Origin: Taenia hydatigena
Lineage: Eukaryota; Platyhelminthes; Cestoda; Cyclophyllidea; Taeniidae
Reading direction: 5' to 3'
DNA length: 64,000 nucleotides
Assembly: GCA_036345935.2 (NCBI GenBank)
Contig: JADWOT020000001.1
Location: 24,817,886-24,881,885 of the forward strand
The position numbers were made by a program, and so were the translations under genes. A model generated the notes under the pieces. That model searched no databases. It was not told where the DNA came from and worked only from the letters and a program-made list of their open reading frames with translations. Positions 34,150 to 47,510 of the stretch are shown piece after piece; positions within the stretch are counted from its first letter, which is position 1; every line of letters starts with the position of its first letter.

Positions 34150-37100
34150 TATAATCATCATGATGGTAATGGTGGCAGGCAAAAGTATTTTACGGGTTTA
34201 TGCCTTTTAAATGAAAGAAATAACTGCTGTCCACGCCTATGATAATAATTAGCAAAGGTCGTTTCGCAATACGAAATTGTGCATCACAAAAGCATTTGTG
34301 AACGTATTAATTTCAAAAAACCAAACGCCCAAGTATTGCATGAAGTGCGTATGCATGTTTCGCCAGAATGCGCTGCTTATCCACGGCAAGCAAACTTTCC
34401 TTTTGCAGGTGCGCTTCACCACTTACTTCCTTCCGCTCCTCAAAGCGGTCATGCACTGCCAATGCACGCATTGCAGTGCCGCATCATTATTACTTGCAAA
34501 CTAATTTAGAGTGCGCAAATTGCTTGGTGTCATGCCGTCTGAGCTCAGTAGTTAGCTAAATTGGGGCGTAGAGAGGTAGTTCACTAACAAAGACAAAGTG
34601 ACTAACTTGCTATGATGCAGATGAGCATCATTTCAGCAATTTTGAGTAGCATTTTCGGGCTAGCATAAAAGTGAGAAATGGTAGGTAAAAGGGGAGTCAA
34701 TAGTTCCATCTAATTAGCGTCGGTGCCGCGTCATGATAAACACAAACTATAGCTGCTTATAAGCACCGGTTTTAAAGCATTGCCCTTTGAGATCGTGCAG
34801 CATGCACATCACGCTTTGGAAAATGACAGCGAGAAATGGGCGCAAGAGGAATGAGAGCTGCGGTGTGTGTTAATGCTTGGACGATGGCTAAAAATGGCAC
34901 ATGCAGATAAGGGATGAAATTGGCCAATGTGACACACAGTACTGCCTGTCAAACACTTGTTCGCGCATGTCTGTCAGAGTCAAAACCTACCGTGCACTGC
35001 AGCGCTTCCCACAGTCCACACAGTGGCCACCAATATCAGGAGGTTAAATCGAAGAACTTGCTTCGGCATCTTGAATGTTTTGAACTTACAAACCACAGCT
35101 TTTTATGCAACCGATGCGCACACAAATCAGCCTATGAAACATCGTTGTTTTGACCCACAAACCCGCTTTGCTGTAAACGCTGTGTGAATCTCATGATGGG
35201 TTGCGTGGGTGAATTCACGTACATCCTTCAAGATTTCTATCACTTAGGTGTTCGAAGGCGTGATTTCTGTAAAATCAAGCGCAGATTAAGGCCATGAAAG
35301 AACAGCTTGATGTTTGCTTCACGCTGTCGTTGGCTTATTTGGCCATAACGTACATAGTAAATGGCATTATCTTGAAAGTGTACTGCGCCGTTTAGGCACC
35401 TAACTTTACTGACGAAATGAGGCATCCCTAATTGTAAACTAATTCTCAAGTTCCAACATTTTATTCTGATTTACTGAAGGCAAACTTATTCTCATAATTT
35501 TGTATAAATGCAAATCAAAACCAGTGGTCAACGCTGCTTAACTCGCGTTGGATTCATTGCAAACATTTGAGTTTGCATTGCGCCTCTCAAAAGTTGCATT
35601 TCACTTGAACTTTAAGCAAGGCGTATGAGCCCAAAGATTGCTGAGCATATTATCGTGTTGCCTCAGCAGCTGCTCGCTTAAAGCTGAAGACATGACCCTC
35701 GCCAACAAACATGCACATTCAACTGGCAAGACGCAGCGGGGACTTTTAGCTCACTGATGTCAACCATGCTGGTGCCTTACCTAGTTGTCCAACAGAAATT
35801 CCAGAGTTAATTACCGAAAAATCCCTTAACGATTCTCTTAAGATCGTGTAACTACAGTCTAAAAAGAGCTGAAAAATCCGCTTGAACAATCCCTTCTAGA
35901 TTGATGCACATGAGCTCATGCATTTGAGATTTTCGATCTACAGCGACATGCTCTAATGTAACATTAAATCTGCCATATAATCCGCTACAGCTTTCTCTCC
36001 CTTAAACATTCAACAACGTCCTCTTTGCTTCTTACATATCATTACCAGTGTTTCACCATTGATCATGTAGAGTATACTTGTTTCCCACAATTCTCGTTGA
36101 AATGTTCCAAAATAACCCTTTTCTCCGTTGTTTTAATACAAATTTTTGCCAAATCGGAGATTTCTAACATTGCAATTTCAGCACACCAGATTTTGCACTG
36201 GATTTCAAACGTTTTGATTGATGCGATTTTGATAGCTACCTCACCATTCTTAGTCGAATCGCAACTTCACAATATTGCCTTTCGCATTCAGCCCTACCAC
36301 CTGCTTACGCTTACAAATTCACATTCGTGTGCGTGAGTTATAGGATTTTATTTTACAGACGTTGAGACCGACAGCTAGTAAAGACTGCCAATCATGTGAA
36401 TTCGTTTTTTCGTAGCATACTTTGAAATTTCTTTCATTCCCGTATGTGATCAAACATGGTTCCTGGCTTTTGGTAAGCTAGAGCAGCTCTCTTGTCACTC
36501 GTTAAGGAAAAAATTAAGAAGGACTTCATTTGGAGGTATGTTTACTTGCTAAAACCCTTGTCGACTAAGTATCACATTCAGGCATGGGTATAAGAAAGGG
36601 TACCTTCAAATTCACAAAGGGAATAGTCTTGTCATCGTAAACGATTACGATGAAAAAGAAGTGCATTTATTGATGCACAAGGAATGCAGTGTTAGATCAT
36701 ACGCAAAATGGCATAGTTAGGAAGTGGCCTCACAAATTGGTCGGCACATTGACAGTCTTTTCATGGCGTTTTAAATGCTCGTTTTGCTTAAAATTGGCGA
36801 TAACGGATAGATACAGCGTTCAACCTCTTTCAGCTAGGCCTGCTGCTTTGTGAGCTTGTTGACATAAGCCCAAGACTTTGGAAACGAGCAAAGAATTTGG
36901 CAGTGTTAAACTGAAATCTGGTTCGCGTATATTCCTCCAAGTAATTTTTATTACGTTCCATTCCACGAAAGTTGAAACTGATGATTGAAACAGATTGTCG
37001 CTCATATGCTTTTGTTAGCTTTGAAGTTTCTTTTAAACCGTCAAATGACCCATCGCAATATTCGCCCTCCTGTCACCCGTTAGAGCAAAAGGAATGCTTT

Positions 37101-39770
37101 GTGCAACAACTACAAAGATTCTTACTGCAGCTTTGAATTTGACGTAGAATTTCAGCAAGTATCACAGCCTTCTTCCCATCGACCTCACCGTTCGTTGCCT
37201 CTATGTCTTGATGCCACGAAAGGAAAGTAGATCACTGCAAGCTTAATATGGTTAGCTTTGTTGAATATAAGTCTAAAGAGGAAGTTTTGACGAAAGAGGC
37301 CAAGTGAAACCTTTGCAATGTCTGGAAGTTAGCAACAGGGATAGACACCTCAGATTTGCAACATGTCATCAGTAGCTACACGGCAATTACATTTTAGAAG
37401 TTAAGGGTGGCTTTAAGGCGTTTGCCCTGCACTCCAGCACTGCCGCTACAAGTAGGCGCGCAGGAATAATTGAGAAAGTTGCAACTGCATAAGGAAACCT
37501 TGCGAAGTTTGCATGGTCAGACGCAATTCCTTTGCAAGGCATGATCGATTCGCCTACTCGCTCTAGCCCCATAAACAGATAGAAGATGCAGTGCTGTAAT
37601 CCAGACATGCTGCGGGTCTCAAGAAATGCTAAAATTCGTACAAATATTTGACTTTGTGACGAATTTTGCCCTTAATTGATGCAATACTCACTATACCTTA
37701 TGTGGGCTTAAGCATTCATATGCCAGTTGACACAAGCCGACGTCTTCCTACGGCACTGAAGCCAAGGAGTTAGGCAAGCAATTATAGCCACTGAGCATAT
37801 AATCCTACCAGTGGAAAAAGATCACATGCAGTATTTAGTTTTTTTTCTCGGAGCGCACAGAATTCACCACAGCCTTCTTTCAAAATGCACACCCTTCACA
37901 CTCATACCACAAATTTTGGGTGCAAATAACCCGGAATATCACGCAATGACAGCGAGTGCTATTATCCTTCAACGTATAGTTAGTTGCATTTCTAGAGACA
38001 GGTTTAGTGGAGCAAAGTATGTGAGCCATTGCGGATACGATTTTGTTATTTTGGCTTGACGTTTTATAAAGTTACTTTGAAGTTGCTTGACGGACCACTG
38101 AATTCACATAGTACTCGGTTGCCTAAAAAAATTACATTTTTCCTTTGACGGTTTTACTCAGCATTTGTCGGTTTGGCTTTTACGATATCCATTGACATAG
38201 GCCCATTCGCTCAATTCATTTGTCAATGTAGTGCAGTTCTAATTTTTGCATTCCTCGTTAAAAATCTGTAAGCAAAATAATATAAATTTTTGCTTTCCAG
38301 TAGTTCTTTTCATGTAACTAATGACAAATTATTGTAAAAGTGCAAATCGTTGAGATGCTTGATTCCGCTTATCACATTTATTACGCAGTATCAACGATGC
38401 TCTTGCATTATTTCTCACAAATACAACTATGTTTTGCAATGCATGGTGGGTGCTCGTTCACATAACTTCTGTAAAATGGGAGTCTAGAAGCGATAAATCT
38501 GCTTGAATTTAGCAAAGAGGCATTCGCTCAAACTATGAATGCAAAGCAGTTGAGCGCAGAATGGTGTCGTGGGAGTAGCGAGTCTTGAGTTCTAATAGTT
38601 TTGGCACTAATAAGAACGTTGTCAATTTCAAGGTATAGAGCATGCACTGCCATAGACGCACTGACTAACGGTTGAAGGACTAAGAGTTGATCGTCTTCAA
38701 GATGAGGGCATTCTAGTGCTAGATCGGAAAAATTGACCCAGCATTACGCATTCTAATGTGCATTGAGCCGATGGACACTACGTTGCTGCCTACATGAAAA
38801 AGAGTTGTTGTCGTAGTGATCTAATCGGCAGCTTTGAGGAACCGAGACATCGTTAATGACGGAGTCTTCATGAATGCTTTCTGTATACGACTGGCAATGG
38901 AGCTACATCCTGACTAGGAAATGACAACTTAGCGGGCACCGAGATAGGGCAGACAAATACTGTTTACTCAAAGTGAGTCGGTTCAAAATGTAAGCAAGTA
39001 ATAAAAGCTTCATTAAGCACAGCCGGAGTAAAACGCTAATAATGAAAGAAGGTGTTCCTCCGAAACGACAGAGCACTGTATGAAATCACGCCTTATAAGG
39101 AATGCCGCACAATTAGGCTGTAAGAGTGTTTGCACTCTAGCCCGTATGAAGTGAATGAGAAAAGGTAGGTGCAATCGTACATAAGCTTTTTCTTGCATAT
39201 TAGGTAGAAACGATAATTTGGACAAAAGTTAATTTTTGAAATAAGGCCAGCTGTATAGCGGCTTGCATTTTCATTGAATCGACTGCGCCTCCTCCGTTGT
39301 TAAAAGCGACTTAACTGCTAGTTCTCCTGAACTCAAATCGGGCTAGGCTGATTCGACTTAGGAAATATCCCTTTCGTTAAATGAACCATAGCTGAGGCAC
39401 AGGTTCTCTTTGCAAGTCATGTCAAGACAACATGAATCGCATTCGATTCAAGCACTCCCCAGCACTGTATGGTAAATAGGTCATTAAAGTAAGTCGGAAT
39501 TCGATGTGGGGTAAGACAATTTTCCACCTATAGACTTTGCCTTCATGGAACAAGGGCAGCATCTTTCTCACTGCTGATTCACTCATCAACATTGCCATAT
39601 GTGGAAAACCGCCATGTATTCAGCTGGAGGGATGTAAAATGCGATAATTCGTATGCAATTGCAGTTGGTGGGAAGTAGACTGATTAGATTAGGGTTATTT
39701 TTGTTGCTAGCATTATGGTTAAAGCGCAATAATGAAGGACATGCTTATTCAGTGCGCTTTTCCTCATCGG
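34150..39770. other. Long spacer with no assigned gene
   Basis: Several 60-100 codon frames are present (36025-36336 and 37811-38059 on +, 37387-37608 on -). None has convincing borders or a recognised motif. No repeat or RNA gene was identified. Confidence 0.4.
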
Positions 39771-40053
39771 CAATGAGGTTTGTGTTTGCTGACTACCCCT
39801 CATCCTAAAGGTGCTATTATCAAAAAGTGTTACAGCTCTAGAATAATGACGAGTCCATCTGCTGTTGATTTCACACCTTACTGTCTTTCTAGAGAGAAAA
39901 TCGGTGGTCTCGTTAATTGCTTTTTAGCTGTAAAAGATGACAAAATTTTAGTGGTTCGAAAGTTATGGATCTCTTTAAAGTAAACAATGTGGCTTTATCG
40001 CGCACACTCGTTCAAATTTGCAACATGAGTCTCATTTCTACTATGGTTTGTAG

Positions 40054-41731
40054 TGCATCAAGTTTCAAAGAGGTATGGTTGCCAAAAGCCCTGGTACTCT
40101 ACTTTTATAGATGTTGAACAGTGTAGACAATGCGTGGACTACAATTTTGAGATGAAGTGCGATGTGTACGCTCACGTTACAAAGACTAGGATTCGAAATC
40201 AACCTCCCGTTACAAGTTTTGATGTCAGCAGCCGATATATTTCAAAGAACGTTACCTCGTATGTAAGGTGGCCAGGGAACACAATGATTGATTTCACAAG
40301 ACTTTGCCATTTGCCGTTTTTTGGCATTCATGGGGCCTTCGGTTGTCATACTGTAACTAATCACCCAAGTAAAATGGACGGCATCAACCAAAATCGTCAC
40401 TTATCCAAAAAACAGCTTCTTAACATTTTAAAAATGTCAACCTTTAATCAACTCAACCAGGAGCGACACGATGATGTGCGGATTCTGCTGTTAAAGTGTC
40501 TAGATTACCGTAATTTCCTCCATTTCATTCCGGTACGCATACAAACTGGCTAAGTATATATTTTAAGGGATCCAAGGTCATTTTATCATCTCTCAATGCG
40601 GACTTTGTAGCTCAGATCTGCCTATTTGAGTTTACTTCACCTACAGCAAGAACGCATGTCAGAGACCAAGGCTCTTCGATGCGGAAAAGATGTCGATTTA
40701 TCGTGAGCATGTCATCACTCCTACTCCATTTCGTTGCAGCCTACCATGCCGGTGGTTTGTCCAATCTGCTTCCAACACTTCAGATATCATAGTCAACTTC
40801 AGGCCCACTTTCGATCGGCTCATATAGGCAAGTGCTTTTATATGCCTCATGTTATCTTTACTCATTTAGCCTTCCAAATTCAATGGTTCTTTAGGTAGGT
40901 CTGCACAACAGTTATGTGAACTGCTTTCCTTTGTAGAATTAGGACGATTTGCGTGCATACCTTGCGGGCGCTGCTACCGGACCTATTCTTGTCTCTTATT
41001 CCACAGATCCACCTGTCACGAAGGTTTCCTTGCATTATCTTCTTTGACTAAAACCTTTGAATTTCAAATAAATGAGCTAAACTCTGCTTATTTAGCAGCA
41101 ACGGGTAGCGATTTCGATGATAAATTAACTTGAGCTGGATGCACATTTAATTAAGCCTACCGAAAAAGTGAGGTATTCGTTTCCTTCCAGGGCGGTCACT
41201 TAGTCTGAGTGAACAATCTACACTGATTGACTACTTTTTTAGCCTGTGTGTGGAGTCGCAACAACTGCGTGAGTTGATCTGGCCCTACGATGCAAATCGC
41301 ATGGGATAAAGTAAAAACTATGAACTTTTCTTGGTAGAATTTCACCTTGCATCCTATATACCCGGATTCTCTCCCCCTTCAGCAGTGCTGCACTTTAGTA
41401 AGCAAACTTAAACCCACTTTACTTCACTAAAAAAGCCCTCATTGCACTTGCTTCTGACGTGCTTTCTCTTTTCTTTTAGCATCATTTGGAGCCCTAATGT
41501 GTGCTAGTTGTTTTAGACTTGACTGTGTACGAGCGTATCGTTCTTCGCTCACCAACGGTGAGTTCGATTTTCATTTACCGTGTTGTGGAACATTGAGTTT
41601 TAAACCCTTAGTGCCTCGTTTCAGGTTCACATTACCGGCTAGCTATATATAAAACGACGCCGTCCCTGTTCCAGCCCGCAGTGCACTATTTTCCGTTCAT
41701 CGCGTTAAAGCATGGAAGCAACGGAGGGTGA
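40054..41731 (+). CDS. C2H2 zinc-finger protein, five exons (5' end open)
   Basis: Five exons join in frame: 40054-40532, 40740-40827, 40937-41023, 41480-41557 and 41625-41731. Exon two holds a C2H2 finger, CPICFQHFRYHSQLQAH then FRSAH (C-x2-C-x12-H-x4-H). Exon three holds a second, CIPCGRCYRTYSCLLFH then RSTCH, with the same spacing. Exon four has a CASC pair without the matching histidines. Exon one contains an incomplete CRQC finger-like pair. The second intron has a GC donor (ATAG|GCAAGT); with it both fingers are in frame. The model has about 280 codons and ends at TGA 41729-41731; exon three could instead read through to a TGA at 41131. The role is presumably nucleic-acid binding in the nucleus. 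The start codon is not found. Confidence 0.6.
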
Positions 41732-42213
41732 AGTGAAAGGATGCAATGCCAAGAAAAGTATTTTATTTCCCCACTTAAATTTAGTGAGCATATAATTTGG
41801 CCTATAACCTAAATAACTTCGTTACAACTTGCATTTTCGTGAGAGTGTGAGTGTGGATAGCTGAGGTGAAAACTCGGCACCCAGAGAAGTGACGCATATA
41901 GTTTTTATCGGAGGGATGCCTGACTTATATTTTAAAGTAACTTTGAATCGATGCTCAGTAAAAGCACCATAGATTAAAAACAGATTTATAAAGAAAAACG
42001 CGAATGTGATTTCCTCTCACATCGAGAACAATGGGAACTATCTCACTGCTTTTCCTTCGGATGGAAACGTCATACACCTGTGACAAAGGCTGGATCAAAT
42101 AACTGCAAAAGGAAGGAAAATTTCCAACCCTTATCCTTAATTTGAGGAGAAAACAGCTAGTATAGGTAGCCTAGGCTCTCAAAGACGGTAGCTAATTGCG
42201 GCTTTACATACAG

Positions 42214-42340
42214 CTGTCATTCAATGCCAATTTCACATGTCACCTCTCTTGTCTGAAGTATTTGGCGCGTGGCTGCCCAATTTTAGAGTGCTTGTATTTA
42301 AAAAAGACGAAAATTGTCGCTTTAAACCACATGACCTGGG
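42214..42340 (+). CDS. Possible leucine-rich-repeat exon
   Basis: After an acceptor (TTTACATACAG, ending at 42213) the frame encodes LSCLKYLARGCPILECLYLK, then TKI. This fits the cysteine-containing LRR of F-box proteins (L..La.gCp.Le.L.L...i). Only about one and a half repeats are visible and no donor was fixed, so it may be a fragment of an F-box/LRR gene. Confidence 0.35.
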
Positions 42341-42479
42341 GGTATATGGGGGTCACGAATGATAAGGAGAAGTGCTCTTCCTCTCATTTCTCTTATAGCC
42401 GGGATGTAGTAAGCGGACTAGATTGTTGTTAACGATGGGCATTTTGTATCACCGTGGCTCTTCAGCTTTGGCTGATTAT

Positions 42480-42570
42480 AAATGAGATTTTGCTCTACTT
42501 CTTGGTCTTTGGCATCTGAAGTGTTCGTGGTTAGTGCCTACCTCTTTGGTTCTTCACATACAAGTCCAAC
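42480..42570 (-). pseudogene. Possible tail-exon relic of gene E
   Basis: On the minus strand GAAGAACCAAA followed by CACTAAC resembles the start of gene A's tail exon (GAAGAACCAAAAACACTAAC). The hydrophobic end is not preserved. It lies in the right direction from the FnIII relic at 43,062-43,340. The similarity is short, so it may be chance. Confidence 0.25.
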
Positions 42571-43061
42571 GCTAACGGTCACCGTCAGAGCTAAAGCCAT
42601 GTGCAGAAGTTTCAAGGGCGTTAACTTAATGAGCTACTTTAAGCCTACAGCCTCACGCATAAGTAGCCACATTATCTCGGCGTTCTTGCCTAATTCAGGG
42701 TGCTAAATAAAAGTTGGAAAAAACATGGACATTTCGAAACCACGAAATCACTGTACCAGTGAATAAAACTACAAAAGACATTCATAAGTACGGTTGGTGA
42801 TAACATTTCCAAATGACAATAACCTTTTCATTCACTACGTTAGTAAACAGAAGGGCAAAAGACATTTACAGGTACGGTAGGTGATGGCATCCCCGCATGG
42901 AGAAACTCTTTGTATTTATGGCATACATTAGCTGACCATTCAGATTGTAACTATATCAATGGTCGCAGTGTGTGGTATCATAAATGCCACTCTGAATAAA
43001 TGTCGATGTGTAAAATCTTTTGATGTGGAATTATGCATCATATTCACAGGTACCAACTTAC

Positions 43062-43340
43062 CATCGGATAGTGTTTTTACGTTTGCGCTGGAGGCAAAAA
43101 TCATGTCTCATCCTCGAACACTTCTGCTACAAGTGTGTATAATGTATCGGATTCTAGTCTGACGATGTCATGTGTTCTGCCAGCAAATTCTGCCTGTTGA
43201 GCCTGTTTAAGTTGAGGAAGATTGGTTGTTGCAGCGATTTGGATGAAACGTGGGTAGGATAAAGGTAAAATCCGGTTTATCCAGATTAACAAAAATAAAA
43301 GCAGACCACTCGGCCAAAGTAGAAATTTGGTGGTTGTAGA
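43062..43340 (-). pseudogene. Decayed FnIII exon of gene E
   Basis: The exon keeps its donor (GATG|GTAAGT-like) and its DTLYTLVAEVFEDE strand, matching the TLYTLVAIVY strand of gene D. The first half is frameshifted and the LSW core is replaced by LILP-type sequence; a further frame change and stop follow. The signal-peptide exon is missing: upstream promoter-proximal sequence (about 47,640-47,760) runs straight into unrelated DNA where the TATA box and exon 1 should be. The copy cannot make the antigen. Confidence 0.7.
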
Positions 43341-45339
43341 ACCTTTCCCCGAGAAAAAGAACAGAAAGAGTCACTGATCAGCAAACATAGTCTGGTAATT
43401 GCAACTTAATTAGCTATGGAGATGTGCGATAATTGCGTCAAACATACCAACGAAAATAGCAGAAGCAGTAATTAAATTTATTATCCTGGCGATTACAAGC
43501 AAAGTTCAGTATTCTGTGGTCCGTGATTGCGCCTCAATGACTAAAACCAATGCGCCTGCTGATTGTGAAGACTTTGATGGTGCTCACGTAGTCTAAATCC
43601 CAAGCATTAGCTAACTTAATGCAAATTCTGCAGATTTAAACCCGAAATTTGCGCGATTTAATAACGTGTTTTGTAAGCACAATTTTTTGAACCAAAAGGC
43701 ATTTATTTGTATGGTTACTGACAGGCAATCTGAGCGGCACCAGAGTGTTGCTCCTATTTATTTGCAAGTACACATTGATCTTAATCCAAATTGCAGGCAC
43801 AGTGTTATCAGCTAAAATTGCAATCCTTTCGGGAAACATAAATAAATCTCCCCAAACCATCCATGCGAAACCTATTTCAGTAGAGAAGCTAAATAAGCCG
43901 CTGCTACCATACGAATTTTAATGTTATTATCAAGCTGCCTATGCGCGCGTTTTGTTGGTTTATTTAAAGATTTAACTGTCAAAACTTAGCTAAGTAAGTG
44001 CCCTAATTTTGCAAAAATTGGCTTAACAGAAAGAGAAAGCATTGTAGTTTGGGTGATACAAGTAATAGTGGACGCTGGGCACTGCCACGGCCCCAACATA
44101 AAGCTGCGGACAGGTCCGCAAGCTGTCGAACCGCCACACATGCCCGCGTTCTGCATTTAGCGGAGGATGTCACAAAACAAATTGACTTTCTGAAAAAGCC
44201 ACTCGTGATAAGGCTCTACTACACTTCCTCTGCAAAAATCACAACATTTTAAAATTCTCTGTGCTACGATTTGCACCTGCCGACACACACGAAGTGCTAC
44301 TTAAATCCGTAATAGCAATGACGACGTTTCTTTCTGTGACTTGTAAAATTACAAAACACTGCCAAACTGGACTCGCAAATACGCTTGAAATAAACTTGCT
44401 TAAAAAATTTATCACTTATTTGCACATTTAAAAAATTTTCACTAAGACTCTACGCATGGTAATATGCTAAGCAGCAGCTTTAAACTACTCAGAGGCGGTG
44501 AATCCTCCACCTAGCAATCCCCATTTCTTGTTCTTATTTGAGCCAATTTTTGAATGCTTTGAGTTTCGAGTTTTAAGGAAGGCCATGACTTTGGCGGCTG
44601 CGGCTGTTGTGCGTATTAGAGTATGCGATAGATAGAGTCCTGGAGATGTTGACTAGATTTGCATCATAGTAATAATTGAAGCCATCAAGTCTCATCGAAC
44701 ACATGTCTGGAGCTCTTCCATTGTTCGAATGTCGTGAGTCTGACACTCTACTACTATTGCATGCATGGTGCTACTGCCGACATTTTCGCTTCACTGCAAT
44801 ATTACAACTTGGGAATGAGCTCAGTACTACAATCAGTGGCAGCAAGAAGTAGAGCCAATTCCCTGGAACGACTACCCTATTTTGCAATGCTTATTTCCCA
44901 ACGTCAGAGTAGGTGCGAGCCATCTGTTGCCGATGGCTAGAACGCCTCAACGCTGACCACTTCTGCAGTTACTCACACCTACTTATCAGCAAGAACCCAA
45001 ACACTAACACAATCTTCGCAAAATTTCATGAGACTGACGATGGAGACCAACAGTGATCAACTCACTACAGCTGATTCCGACTGGATTGAAACGCGGTCGA
45101 AAATACCAAACGGAGTGTTATCATGACTACTGACATATCATCGCCGATATGGACATTGGCATGATGCGTGCAATTGCTCACCGGACACAAGTCATTCTCA
45201 CAGGCGACTGATTGAATTCTTTGCAGTAACAAAGGATGAATATTGAAAGGAAAATTAATAGCTACGTGAGTGTATGAGCGCAACGATTTGCAATGGGGTA
45301 GGGTTAGATAATCGCATGTAGTTACTGTTGCTCTACACC

Positions 45340-46570
45340 TGCACTAACACACCCGATTGATTGCCTAAACACGTCGAGAATATCCACGCCATCTTTCTCA
45401 GAATCTTCGCATTGCGCACTATCAACACCAGCTCTGAGGCTAGTGAGATTGACGCCACCTCGAGCAACACCAAATTCTATGCCTTCAACGACTCGTCATC
45501 AGTCAGATTAGGCGCTTGTGATGCCGCGGGGTATGCTACTGCCCCATGCAGATCTATGAATTTGTTAAATTGCTTACCATTTAAGATGTCCTGCAAAAAC
45601 TGTCTCATGAATATCATCTTTGTGCAGCTTTGCATTGCTTAATGCCTATTTCACCGGATTTGGGATTCTGTGGAGGAGATCTGAGCACAAATGCTTAAGC
45701 CGACGTCCGTGTGAGGGTCATGTTGAACACACTGCCCTCAAGCAATAATTTCACATCTATGTTTGGGTGCTCAGAAGAACTTAACATTCCACTTGCCACC
45801 TCACACGCCTTTCCTAGAGGGCTGATGGCCTTCTTGATGGTTGTCAAGCACTCGCCCTTGTGCATTGGCCCAAGCATTTCAGAAAAATGATTTCCTGTCT
45901 GAGAATTGAAGGCCTCGCCACCCAAGTGCGTTCCACTGTTAGTCGATTTAACCTCAAATAATCCATCCTCGATGGATGGGATGGAGACATCGAAGGTCCC
46001 ACCACCCGTATCAAACACGAGCACATTGCGCTGCGAGTCGGATCTTTTGTCCGAACCATATGCAATGGTGGCTGCCGTAGGCACATTAGCGATTTGCAAC
46101 ACCTTCAAACCTGCAGCTCTCCCAGCATCTATCGTCGCCTGCCACTGGCTGCCATTGAAGTATGCCGACACCGTGATTGCGACGTTTGTCGCCTACTTGC
46201 CTATGCACGAATCCACTGTCTACTTCATCTACAGCAGCACTGGGCACAAGATCGCGTTTGTGAAAGTGTCCTGTACACTACGATGCTCTACCTCGATTAT
46301 CGACTTGCATTGCGGTTTCATGGCATCAACTGATCAATGCTCCATGCCATCTCGCAGCATCCATCCTTGAAATCGCGCGCGGTCAAATGCTTTAGATAAA
46401 AGGCCGTGTAGGTTAGGCCTAGAGCCTTCTGGTATTCGCTGCATCATCGATGAAACACTTCTCGTTCGTACGAACAATATTGCAGGGTGATGTTTGGCAA
46501 CCTTGAACGTTGACATTTATATCTACCTTTCCGAGATAGAAGGGCTCCGACGCTTACTAAAATCGGATTT
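45340..46570 (-). pseudogene. HSP70 pseudogene, left arm copy
   Basis: The minus strand covers roughly residues 14-430 of a cytosolic HSP70. An N-terminal piece reads GKVDINVNVQG and CFIDDAA; an intact 158-codon stretch follows with the phosphate-loop region [12 protein letters not shown] and GTHLGGEAF; then the NQSG region near the end of the ATPase domain and start of the substrate-binding domain. At least three frame changes and several stops separate them. There are no introns and no C-terminal lid, so it is an old processed or truncated copy. It sits inside what was intron 1 of gene E. Truncated HSP70 copies are known to be numerous in taeniids. Confidence 0.85.
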
Positions 46571-47129
46571 TGTGCGCAAACTGGGCTATGCGTGGACACG
46601 TGTTTGTGTACTCAGACCACCTCTTACCGAAAGGAAGGCGACAAACATGCATGCCATTCATCACCACACTAAATGCTAAGCCGCGTCAAAGTAGTTTTAT
46701 TACAAATATCATTTCCCAATGCGAGAAAATGGCCTTTGTCCTGATATTTGAAATCCTTCTTGGAAATGCAAACTGCTTATAGAAACTTGGTTGACCATTT
46801 GAACTTCTAGCGTTCAAACGCATTTTCTTGTTGCTGAAACAAATCAAAAATGCATTCTCGTATACCCTTCAATTGTATCATGTCGACCAGTCTAGCTTTC
46901 CTAATTTTCAGCGCAATACGTCTACATTTCAGATGGACCAAAGCAGACACTCCTGCAGGCTAATCAATGCAAAACCGAGGCACCCAAACAGCAAAGCTGC
47001 AAGAACTAAATCCTCTAATCAAACAAGAATTCTACGCTTACGTTATTTGACCATGATGCCAAATTTTATGTAGTAGCAGTAGTATAGCTAGCTTAATGGG
47101 TAAAACAAGTAACAAAACCGTCACTGATT

Positions 47130-47510
47130 TCATCCAACAACACTGTGTGTGCCATTTTGACTTCAATCAATGTCGACTTACTAACAATAGACCCATCATT
47201 CTCACGTGTCACCGGGAGTGTCTGCCAATAACCGTGCCCATACACAAGTTCCAGTTCTATAAATGAGTCTACGAAGCCACCGTACTAATCGCTTTAAGTT
47301 ATACGACGAGAGCGTCGAGTTAAATGATTCCTTGGCGCGCAGTATCACCCTTGCTGAAAGTTTCTACTTTTCACACAAATGCATTTCACCCATAGTACTT
47401 AGTTGGCCAACCATGGTCTGGAGGTCAGTCACCATGTGCAGCGTCAATAATTGGCAGAGAGCTATCACTTCATCACCAGCACCTCTTGCCTATGCGTTAG
47501 TTGTTGTGCA
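47130..47510 (+). repeat. Shared EG95-family intron block (E copy)
   Basis: This matches gene D 54,890-55,270 and the reverse complement of gene A 14,040-14,480. A 188-codon + strand frame (47263-47829) runs through it; its copies in D and A are broken, so it is not a conserved protein. Confidence 0.6.

Noticed and set aside
41644..41652. TATATATAAAA that looks like a strong TATA box
   Set aside because: It lies in the last zinc-finger exon, where the frame (RLAIYKT) runs through it, and the ATG after it gives only a 27-codon frame.
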